Source: Demequina muriae (lineage in GTDB: Bacteria; Actinomycetota; Actinomycetes; Actinomycetales; Demequinaceae). Taken from it: a DNA stretch of 64,000 bases. The translations under genes and the position numbers were made by a program. The number at the start of each line of letters is the position of its first letter. The stretch's first letter is position 1. The DNA lies in the NCBI RefSeq assembly GCF_030418295.1, contig NZ_JAUHQA010000001.1:1-64000 (forward strand). The letters run 5' to 3'. Positions 1-8,645 of this stretch are shown here, piece after piece. The notes under the pieces are model-generated. The model saw only the letters and a list, made by a program, of their open reading frames with translations. It was not told where the DNA came from and searched no databases.

Positions 1-25
1 CGTTCACACCAGTCGACGTGACGGC

Positions 26-49
26 GGGGGGGGGCGCCCGGCCCCCCCC
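26..49. terminator. G-run/C-run hairpin downstream of terC
   Basis: A run of nine G (26-34) faces a run of eight C (42-49) across a 7-base loop. It lies about 80 bases past the terC stop on the minus strand, so it may end that transcript. There is no T tract. Bases 1-131 otherwise show no gene. Confidence 0.35.
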
Positions 50-131
50 ACGTCTGGCGGACCTGGGATCGCCACCGTGCCGATGGCATCGGCCGTCGCG
101 CTCCCGAGAACGCTAGGGACGCTCCTCCGGC

Positions 132-1166
132 TTACGGACGCTCGTCGGGCTTGAGACTCTCCGCGTGCTCCTCGGCCTCGATCTCGTCCTCGAGCCGCCC
201 TGCATTGCGGGTCGCCACGACGCTCGCCACCGTCGAGATGGTGAGAATCACCACGATCACCGTCAGGGACAGCCCCGTGGAGATCTCGGGCACCGCGAGG
301 CCCTCACCACCGTTGACGAACGGCAGGTTGTTCTCGTGCAGCGCATGCAGCACGAGCTTGACGCCGATGAACGCCAGGATCGCCGACAGGCCGTAGTGCA
401 GGTACACGAGGCGCTGCAGGAGACCCTCCACCAGGAAGTACAGCTGGCGCAGGCCGAGCAGCGCGAATGCATTCGCGGTGAACACGATGAACGGGTCCTG
501 GGTGAGCCCGAAGATGGCCGGGATCGAGTCGAGAGCGAACAGCACGTCGGTGGAGCCGATGGCGACCATGACGAGCAGCATGGGCGTCACCATGCGCGTG
601 CCGGCCTCGCGCACCACGATCTTGCCCTCGCGATAGCCGTCGGTCACGGGGAAGAACCGGCGGACGAGCCGCACCATGCGGCCCTCCTCGTAGTCCGGGT
701 GCCCGGCGTCGTCTTCGCTTTCGCGGGCGAGACCCCACGCCGTGTAGATCAGGAAGGCGCCGAAGACATAGAACAGAGCCGAGAATGCGTCGAGGGCCGC
801 TGCCCCCGCCGCGATGAACACGGCGCGAAGGATGAGCGCGATCGCGATGCCCACGAGCAGCACGCGGGAGCGGTACTTGGGCGGCACTGCGAACCTGGAC
901 ATGATCACGAGGAAGACGAACAGGTTGTCGACCGACAGCGACTTCTCCGTGACATAGCCCGCGAAGTACTCGACCGTGGGGAACTCGGGGTGCCACAGGT
1001 GCAATGCAAAGCCGAACATCACGGCGATCGCGATGTAGAACACCGACCACGTGGCGGCCTCGCGGAAGCTCGGCTCGTGCGGCTTGCGGATGACCACCGC
1101 GAAGTCGAACACGAAGAGGGCGATGATGAGCGCGATGGTCGCGGTCCACACGAACGGATCTGTCAC
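132..1166 (-). CDS. terC: TerC family membrane protein
   Basis: Integral membrane protein of the TerC/Alx family, whose members are thought to move metal ions such as manganese; the substrate here is not known. It is 344 aa long with several hydrophobic helices. The two internal repeats of the family are visible: EKSLSVDNLFVF near residue 74 and TDVLFALDSIPAIF near residue 206, each with the conserved acidic residue in the membrane. The loop between them (about residues 147-185) is charged and probably cytoplasmic. The GTG start is supported by a -10 hexamer TAGGAT exactly six bases upstream, so the mRNA is probably leaderless. It follows uvrB on the same strand after 39 bases but appears to have its own promoter. 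Confidence 0.93.
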   Translation of the reverse strand: MTDPFVWTATIALIIALFVFDFAVVIRKPHEPSFREAATWSVFYIAIAVMFGFALHLWHPEFPTVEYFAGYVTEKSLSVDNLFVFLVIMSRFAVPPKYRSRVLLVGIAIALILRAVFIAAGAAALDAFSALFYVFGAFLIYTAWGLARESEDDAGHPDYEEGRMVRLVRRFFPVTDGYREGKIVVREAGTRMVTPMLLVMVAIGSTDVLFALDSIPAIFGLTQDPFIVFTANAFALLGLRQLYFLVEGLLQRLVYLHYGLSAILAFIGVKLVLHALHENNLPFVNGGEGLAVPEISTGLSLTVIVVILTISTVASVVATRNAGRLEDEIEAEEHAESLKPDERP

Positions 1167-1172
1167 CGTGCA

Positions 1173-1178
1173 ATCCTA
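1173..1178 (-). promoter_or_regulatory. -10 box of terC, leaderless
   Basis: TAGGAT on the minus strand, six bases before the GTG start of terC. Transcription would begin at or next to the start codon. Confidence 0.6.
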
Positions 1179-1205
1179 AGCCGCGCCGAGGTCGCTCGAC
1201 GCCGG

Positions 1206-3266
<2,061 letters not shown>

Positions 3267-3273
3267 GGTCACT

Positions 3274-3279
3274 ACGGTA
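3274..3279 (-). promoter_or_regulatory. -10 box of uvrB, leaderless
   Basis: TACCGT on the minus strand, seven bases before the ATG at 3266. It overlaps the region of the alternative GTG start and so argues for the ATG. Confidence 0.5.
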
Positions 3280-3303
3280 CGCGCCGGGTGTGACAGGGAC
3301 GCG

Positions 3304-3906
3304 TCAGGCGGTGACCGGGACGCTCATCGCCCAGAACTCGTCGACCTGAGCGCGCAGCTGCTCCGCCGTGCCGTTCCCGTCGAGCACCGCATCGGCGACC
3401 GCGGCCCGCTGCTCGTCGCTCGCCTGCGACGCGATCCTGGCCCGCGCATCGGCCTCCGTCATGCCCCGCGACTCCATGAGCCGGGCGACTCGCCTCTCGA
3501 CATCCGCGGCGACGGTCACCACCATGTCGAAGTCCGCCGATCCCTGGCCGCTCTCGACCAGCAGGGGGATGTCATGGACCACGACCTGCGCCTTCTGCGC
3601 GCGTGCCTGACGGTCCGCCGCCTTGGACATCGCGAAGACGTACGGGTGAACGATCTCGTCGAGCTGCGCACGCGCGGAAGGGTCGTGGAAGACGATGGCC
3701 GCCACGGCCGCGCGGTCGAGTTCGCCGTCGCGGACCGCCCGATCGCCGAACGCCCGCACGATCTCGACGAGCGCGGCGGATCCCGGAGCCACGGCTCTCC
3801 GCGCGAGGGCGTCATGGTCGATGACGGTGGCGCCGAGTTCCCCGAAGCGCGCAGAGGCGGTGGACTTGCCGGCGGCGATGCCGCCCGTGAGGCCGATGCG
3901 AAGCAT
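3304..3906 (-). CDS. coaE: Dephospho-CoA kinase
   Basis: Catalyses the last step of coenzyme A synthesis, ATP-dependent phosphorylation of the 3'-hydroxyl of dephospho-CoA. The 200-aa product starts [15 protein letters not shown], with the P-loop GGIAAGKS at residues 8-15. The CoA-domain residues (DHDALAR near residue 32; HPYVF near residue 85) and the lid-domain motif [10 protein letters not shown] follow. An upstream extension in the same frame exists, but the ATG at 3906 directly precedes the conserved N-terminus. It is downstream of rpsA, separated by a strong hairpin terminator, an arrangement common in actinobacteria. Confidence 0.96.
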   Translation of the reverse strand: MLRIGLTGGIAAGKSTASARFGELGATVIDHDALARRAVAPGSAALVEIVRAFGDRAVRDGELDRAAVAAIVFHDPSARAQLDEIVHPYVFAMSKAADRQARAQKAQVVVHDIPLLVESGQGSADFDMVVTVAADVERRVARLMESRGMTEADARARIASQASDEQRAAVADAVLDGNGTAEQLRAQVDEFWAMSVPVTA

Positions 3907-3963
3907 GGCGAGAGTGTCGCACTCCCTCCCGGATCGCGCCAACCCGGCCGTGGCCCGGACATG

Positions 3964-4002
3964 CGACAGGGCCGCGACCCTCAGCGGATCGCGGCCCTGT
4001 CG
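3964..4002 (-). terminator. Terminator of rpsA
   Basis: Perfect 14-bp inverted repeat (3964-3977 with 3989-4002) with an 11-base loop, 12 bases past the rpsA stop. There is no U-run, as is usual for high-GC actinobacteria. Confidence 0.8.
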
Positions 4003-4014
4003 ACGGAACTGGTG

Positions 4015-5502
4015 CTAGTTGCCCGTGAGCTTCTCGCGCAGTGCGGCGAGACGCTCGTCCGAGGCGAGGGTGCCCGCATCGGCCGGCTCGTCGTGCGAGG
4101 TGTACGAAGGACCAGCCTCGCCCTTCGGTCCGCGCTTGCGAGGAGCCGCAGGCGCGTCGGAGGTCTCCGCCTCTGCTGCCTGCTCCTCCTGCTTGGTGAC
4201 GAACTGCTTGTGCGCCTCCCAGCGCTCGTGCGCCTTCGCGTACTCCGCCTCCCAGGCCTCGCGCTGCTCGTCGAAGCCCTCGCGCCATTCCTGGGTCTCG
4301 GGGTCGAAGCCCTCGGGGTACTTGTAGTTGCCCTTGTCGTCGTACTCGGCCGTCATGCCGTACAGCGCGGGGTCGAAGTCCTCGCCGTTCGGGTCGACGC
4401 CCTCGTTCGCCTGCTTGATGGACAGCGAGATGCGTCGACGCTCGAGGTCGATGTCGATGATCTTGACGAAGACCTCTTCATCCGCCTGCACGACCTGCTC
4501 GGGCAGGTCGACGTGACGCACCGCGAGCTCGGAGATGTGCACGAGGCCCTCGATGCCCTCGAAGACGCGCACGAACGCGCCGAAGGGGACGAGCTTGGTG
4601 ACCTTGCCCGGCACGATCTGACCGATGGCGTGAGTGCGGGCGTAGACCTCCCACGGGTCCTCCTGCGTCGCCTTCAGCGACAGGGAGACACGCTCGCGGT
4701 CCATGTCGATGTCGAGAACCTCGACCTCGACCTCCTGGCCCACGGACACGACCTCGTTGGGGTGGTCGATGTGCTTCCACGAAAGCTCGGAGACGTGCAC
4801 GAGACCGTCCACGCCGCCCAGGTCGACGAACGCACCGAAGTTGACGATCGACGAGACGGTGCCCTTGCGCACCTGACCCGGCTGCAGCGCGGTGAGGAAG
4901 CTCGAGCGCACCTCGGACTGCGTCTGCTCGAGGAAGGCACGGCGCGACAGGACCACGTTGTTGCGGTTCTTGTCGAGCTCGATGATCTTCGCCTCGATCT
5001 GCTGACCGATGTACGGCGCGAGGTCACGGACCCGGCGCATCTCCACCAGCGACGCAGGCAGGAAGCCGCGCAGGCCGATGTCCACGATGAGACCGCCCTT
5101 GACCACCTCGATGACCGAGCCGGTGACGACGCCGTCCTCTTCCTTGAGCTTCTCGATCGAGCCCCAGGCACGCTCGTACTGAGCACGCTTCTTGGACAGG
5201 ATCAGACGGCCTTCCTTGTCCTCCTTCTGGAGAACGAGGGCCTCGACGGTGTCACCCACGGCGACGACGTCGTCGGGGTTCGCGTCGTGACGGATCGACA
5301 GCTCGCGGACAGGGATGACGCCTTCGGTCTTGTAACCGATGTCGAGGAGGACCTCGTCACGGTCGACCTTGACGATGGTTCCTTCGACGAGATCTCCGTC
5401 GTCGAAATTCTTGATGGTCGCGTCGATGGCGGCGAGGAAGTCTTCGCTCGAGCCGATGTCGTTGAACGCGATGGCGGTGGACTCGGGGGTGGATACGGAC
5501 AT
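4015..5502 (-). CDS. rpsA: 30S ribosomal protein S1
   Basis: Ribosomal protein S1, which binds mRNA on the small subunit. The product is 495 aa and contains four S1 RNA-binding repeats, roughly at residues 35-110, 120-190, 208-278 and 293-365, each with the typical G-x-V-x-x-I/F-V and D-G-L-V-H-I/V-S-E-L motifs. The C-terminal 130 residues are charged and low in complexity, as in other actinobacterial S1. The start is ATG at 5502, preceded by the ribosome binding site GGAGCT. A good promoter lies about 90 bases upstream. Actinobacterial S1 lacks the two extra N-terminal repeats of the E. coli protein, matching this length. Confidence 0.97.
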   Translation of the reverse strand: MSVSTPESTAIAFNDIGSSEDFLAAIDATIKNFDDGDLVEGTIVKVDRDEVLLDIGYKTEGVIPVRELSIRHDANPDDVVAVGDTVEALVLQKEDKEGRLILSKKRAQYERAWGSIEKLKEEDGVVTGSVIEVVKGGLIVDIGLRGFLPASLVEMRRVRDLAPYIGQQIEAKIIELDKNRNNVVLSRRAFLEQTQSEVRSSFLTALQPGQVRKGTVSSIVNFGAFVDLGGVDGLVHVSELSWKHIDHPNEVVSVGQEVEVEVLDIDMDRERVSLSLKATQEDPWEVYARTHAIGQIVPGKVTKLVPFGAFVRVFEGIEGLVHISELAVRHVDLPEQVVQADEEVFVKIIDIDLERRRISLSIKQANEGVDPNGEDFDPALYGMTAEYDDKGNYKYPEGFDPETQEWREGFDEQREAWEAEYAKAHERWEAHKQFVTKQEEQAAEAETSDAPAAPRKRGPKGEAGPSYTSHDEPADAGTLASDERLAALREKLTGN

Positions 5503-5588
5503 GTAGGGGATAGCTCCGTTGGACGGTGGATGAGTGGAATATGCATCAATCGATCGCCGCGCGCACAGGGCGCACGAGACCAACGATC

Positions 5589-5618
5589 ATCCTACCCTGC
5601 GCGACCCCACCAGCACAA
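5589..5618 (-). promoter_or_regulatory. Promoter of rpsA
   Basis: On the minus strand, TTGTGC (5613-5618) and TAGGAT (5589-5594) are 18 bases apart, giving an untranslated leader of about 80 bases before the rpsA ATG. The rest of the 158-base gap shows nothing else clear. Confidence 0.55.
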
Positions 5619-5660
5619 AGGCCATCCGCGCGTCGCGACGCTTCTGGCCGACCCGCGTGA

Positions 5661-6083
5661 CTAAAGGTCGTCGCGAATGCTCTGAATGATGTCCGTGGTC
5701 GACACCTCGGCCGTGCGCGGCAGGTAGACCACGTCGCACAGCTCGCGGTAGTGATCGAACTTGCCGGCCCAGTCATCCCCCATCACGAGCACGTCCGCGC
5801 GGTGCTCGCGAATGTAGTCGCCCTTGAGTTCGAGCGACTCCTCCACGAACACCTCGTGCACGCACGCGAGCGACGCCACGATCGCCATCCGGTGCTCTTC
5901 GCGGTAGACCGGGTAGCGCCCCTTCTTGGAGAAATTCAGCGCGTCCGACGAGACGCCGACCGTGACGTGGTCGCCGAGCTCGGCGGCCCGGAGCAGCATG
6001 TTCACGTGACCGATGTGGAACAGGTCGAATGTTCCGAAGGTCAGCACGCGCGTCATGGATTCAATGTATCGGTTCGAGTTCAT
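5661..6083 (-). CDS. tagD: Glycerol-3-phosphate cytidylyltransferase
   Basis: Makes CDP-glycerol from CTP and sn-glycerol 3-phosphate, the donor for glycerol-phosphate polymers such as teichoic acids. The 140-aa product shows the nucleotidyltransferase signature GTFDLFHIGHVN near residue 17, the RYPVYREEHRM motif, and the C-terminal STTDII motif that closes over CTP. The ATG at 6083 has a good ribosome binding site, GAGGTG, eight bases upstream; a second ATG at 6056 lacks one, so the longer form is preferred. It is divergent from the glycerophosphotransferase gene, with only 26 bases between the two starts, which supports a shared pathway. Confidence 0.9.
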   Translation of the reverse strand: MNSNRYIESMTRVLTFGTFDLFHIGHVNMLLRAAELGDHVTVGVSSDALNFSKKGRYPVYREEHRMAIVASLACVHEVFVEESLELKGDYIREHRADVLVMGDDWAGKFDHYRELCDVVYLPRTAEVSTTDIIQSIRDDL

Positions 6084-6097
6084 TGTTTGTTCACCTC

Positions 6098-6103
6098 TAT
6101 ACT
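6098..6103 (+). promoter_or_regulatory. -10 box of the glycerophosphotransferase gene, leaderless
   Basis: TATACT, six bases before GTG at 6110. It abuts the ribosome binding site of the divergent tagD (6092-6097 on the other strand). Confidence 0.6.
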
Positions 6104-6109
6104 TCCGGC

Positions 6110-7549
6110 GTGATCGGCAGACGAGTGAGGCGCACAGTCAGGCGCGCGCGGCGGTTCGCGGCGCGCGCTGTGAGGGCCGTGCAGGACCGCACCCTCGGCC
6201 GGTGGTACTACATGCGTCTGCCGCTCGACCCCCAGCTGGTGGTGTACACGACGCTCTGGCACCGTGCGCCGCGGGGCAACCCCTTGGCGATCTACCGCAA
6301 GCAGCGCGAGTTGGCCCCGCACCTGCGGGGGGTCTGGATCGTGCGCAAGCAGGACCTGGCTCTCGTCCCGGAGGGGGTCGAGTACGTGACGCCTCGCACG
6401 TTGGCCTACCTGCGCCTGATCGCCACCGCGACCTACTTCGTCGATGACGCCAACCCGCATTGGAGCCTGCCCGCCCGAGAGGGACAGAAGTACGTGCAGA
6501 CGCACCACGGCACCGCCCTGAAGTACATGGGCGCCGATCGGCACTACTCGGGCAAGCGACCCTCCGACGCCACCATCGTCACCATGCACCGTCGATGCCA
6601 GCGCTGGACTCACAGCCTCACCACCAGCCCGTACCTCACCGAGGTATGGGAGAGGGCCTATCACAACGGCTGCGCCCAGCTCGAGGTCGGGTTCCCACGC
6701 AACGACGTCCTCCTCGCTGCGACGGAGCAGGACCGGGTCGCCGCCCGTGCACGTCTGGGTCTGGACGCGGACGAGACCGCGGTGCTGTACATGCCGACGT
6801 GGCGAACGCGACGGCGCCCTCGGGAGCAGGACTTCGATCTCGACGTGTTCGCGCGATCGCTGCCGGCGGGAACCCGCCTGCTGGTGCGCGACCACTACTA
6901 CCACGACCGCCACGGGCGTCGCCATATCCCCGACCAGGTCATCGACGTGTCGACGGGGGGCGAGGTGGAGGATCTGTACCTCGCGGCCGACGTGCTGCTC
7001 ACCGACTACTCGTCGGCGATGTTCGACTACGCACTGCTCGACAAGCCCATCGTGCTGCTGTGCGAGGACTGGGACGACTACCGCTGGTCCAGGGGCGCGT
7101 ACTTCGACATCACGGCCGATGCGCCGGGGCCGGTGGCGCTCACCGCCGACGAGCTGGTGGACATCATCAGCTCGGGTTCGTACGCCGCGCCCGAGCATGT
7201 CGAACGCCGCGCGTCGTTCCGAGAGCGGTTCGCCACGTTCGAGCGTGGCAATGCGTCCGAGACCGTGGTGAGAGTCGTGCTGCTCGGAGAGGACGCCACT
7301 CCCTACACCGGCACCGGCTACGCCGATGCCCACCCCGGCGGCTGGACATCGCACCCGCGCGTGTCCCATCCCGAGAACCCCGCGATCGAGCAGCGGCTTG
7401 CTCCCCTGGGCACGCCCCGCGCGTCCACGTCGGCGCTGCCTCGGGAGCAGCAGGTGGACGAGGATGACGTGCCGTCCGCGCCGTCGGTCGAGCCTGTCTC
7501 AGAGGCGCTCCCGGTGACGCCGAACAGCCATGGGGGTCGCGACCGCTAG
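6110..7549 (+). CDS. CDP-glycerol glycerophosphotransferase family protein (TagB/TagF-like)
   Basis: Transfers glycerol phosphate from CDP-glycerol onto a cell-envelope acceptor, acting at the inner face of the membrane. The 479-aa product carries the Glyphos_transf domain over about residues 85-395. Visible family motifs are QTHHGTALKYMG near residue 130, the LYMPTWR motif near residue 226, and the nucleotide-binding LLTDYSSAMFDYA near residue 300. The N-terminus is Arg-rich, suited to peripheral membrane binding. The last 80 residues are Pro/Ser/Glu-rich and probably disordered. GTG at 6110 is chosen because of the leaderless -10 box. Whether it primes (TagB) or polymerises (TagF) cannot be told from the sequence. 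Its stop codon overlaps the pfkA stop. Confidence 0.87.
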   Translation: MIGRRVRRTVRRARRFAARAVRAVQDRTLGRWYYMRLPLDPQLVVYTTLWHRAPRGNPLAIYRKQRELAPHLRGVWIVRKQDLALVPEGVEYVTPRTLAYLRLIATATYFVDDANPHWSLPAREGQKYVQTHHGTALKYMGADRHYSGKRPSDATIVTMHRRCQRWTHSLTTSPYLTEVWERAYHNGCAQLEVGFPRNDVLLAATEQDRVAARARLGLDADETAVLYMPTWRTRRRPREQDFDLDVFARSLPAGTRLLVRDHYYHDRHGRRHIPDQVIDVSTGGEVEDLYLAADVLLTDYSSAMFDYALLDKPIVLLCEDWDDYRWSRGAYFDITADAPGPVALTADELVDIISSGSYAAPEHVERRASFRERFATFERGNASETVVRVVLLGEDATPYTGTGYADAHPGGWTSHPRVSHPENPAIEQRLAPLGTPRASTSALPREQQVDEDDVPSAPSVEPVSEALPVTPNSHGGRDR

Positions 7550-8565
7550 AGGCTCCACGCCGTGCGGAGCAGCTCCTCGGGCACGTACTTGGTCTTGCCC
7601 GACATCGCGGAGAACTCCGTCATCTCGATGCTCTCTCCGCGCAGCGCCGTGAAAGTTCCGAAGTTGCGGGTCGCGACCGCGTCGATGGCGGCCACGCCGA
7701 ACCGGGTGGCGAGCAGGCGGTCAGCCGCTGTGGGCACGCCGCCACGCTGCACATAGCCGAGCACCGTGAGGCGGGACGGGAATCCCGTCACGCGTTCGAT
7801 CGCCCGAGTGACCTGCGCTCCGACCTGACCGGCGATGGGGTTGCCCTTCTCGTCGAGCGTGTCCGAGGCGTTCCACTCGCTGCCCTCAGCAGGGACGGCG
7901 CCTTCGGCGACCGCGACGATCGAGAAGTCCTTGTAGCGGTGACGATGACGGATCTTCTTGCCGATGGTCTCGATGTCGAAAGGCGACTCCGGGGCGAGGA
8001 TGATGTCCGCACCACCCGCGATTCCCGCCGTGACCGCGATCCAGCCGCAGTGGCGGCCCATCAGCTCCACGACCATCACCCGGTTGTGCGACTCGGCCGT
8101 CGAGTGCAGGCGGTCGATGGCCTCGGTGGCGATCGACACCGCGGTGTCGAAGCCGATCGACGCGTCGGTGCCCACCACGTCGTTGTCGATGGTCTTGGGG
8201 ATGCCGACCACGGGAACGCCAGAGTCGTGGACCTTCGAGGCCGCCTTGAGCGTGCCGTCGCCGCCGATGCAGATCAGCGCGTCGAGCTTCTCGTCCTCCA
8301 CGGTCTGGTGGACCGCTTCGATCCCGCCCTTGACCTTGTGGGGGTGGCACCGCGCGGTGCCCAGCATGGTGCCTCCGTGCACGAGGATTCCGCTGACGTC
8401 GTCCCTGGTCAGGGGCACGGCGTCGCCGTTGATCACGCCTTCCCAGCCGTTACGGAAGCCCACGACGGACATCCCGTGCTCGGCCGTGCCGCGCTTGACG
8501 ACGGCTCGAATGGCGGCATTGAGGCCGGGGCAGTCCCCGCCTCCGGTCAGAATTCCTACGCGCAT
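7546..8565 (-). CDS. pfkA: ATP- or PPi-dependent 6-phosphofructokinase
   Basis: Phosphorylates fructose 6-phosphate to fructose 1,6-bisphosphate in glycolysis. The 339-aa product begins MRVGILTGGGDCPGLNA, the phosphate-donor loop. GGDGTL (near residue 100) and the substrate loop PKTIDNDV with general base Asp (near residue 125) are present. The residue after GGDGT is Leu-Lys rather than the Gly-Ser common in E. coli-type ATP enzymes. Together with GIPKTIDND this fits the actinobacterial PFK group that includes both ATP and PPi users, so the donor is not certain. Start ATG at 8565 has the ribosome binding site GGAG. Three 17-bp repeats lie just upstream. Confidence 0.93.
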   Translation of the reverse strand: MRVGILTGGGDCPGLNAAIRAVVKRGTAEHGMSVVGFRNGWEGVINGDAVPLTRDDVSGILVHGGTMLGTARCHPHKVKGGIEAVHQTVEDEKLDALICIGGDGTLKAASKVHDSGVPVVGIPKTIDNDVVGTDASIGFDTAVSIATEAIDRLHSTAESHNRVMVVELMGRHCGWIAVTAGIAGGADIILAPESPFDIETIGKKIRHRHRYKDFSIVAVAEGAVPAEGSEWNASDTLDEKGNPIAGQVGAQVTRAIERVTGFPSRLTVLGYVQRGGVPTAADRLLATRFGVAAIDAVATRNFGTFTALRGESIEMTEFSAMSGKTKYVPEELLRTAWSL

Positions 8566-8589
8566 GTTCTCCAGCCCTGTTTGCTTCGG

Positions 8590-8640
8590 CAAGCGTGATT
8601 CGTCAGCAAGCGTGATTCGTCGGCAAGCATCATTAGTCAG
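8590..8640. repeat. Three tandem 17-bp repeats between polA and pfkA
   Basis: Copies at 8590-8606, 8607-8623 and 8624-8640. The first two differ only in the last base; the third shares GCAAGC and the AGTCA/CGTC end. Core of copies 1 and 2: GCAAGCGTGATTCGTC. They fill most of the 80-base gap before pfkA and could be a regulator-binding array. Confidence 0.85.
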
Positions 8641-8645
8641 CCAGC

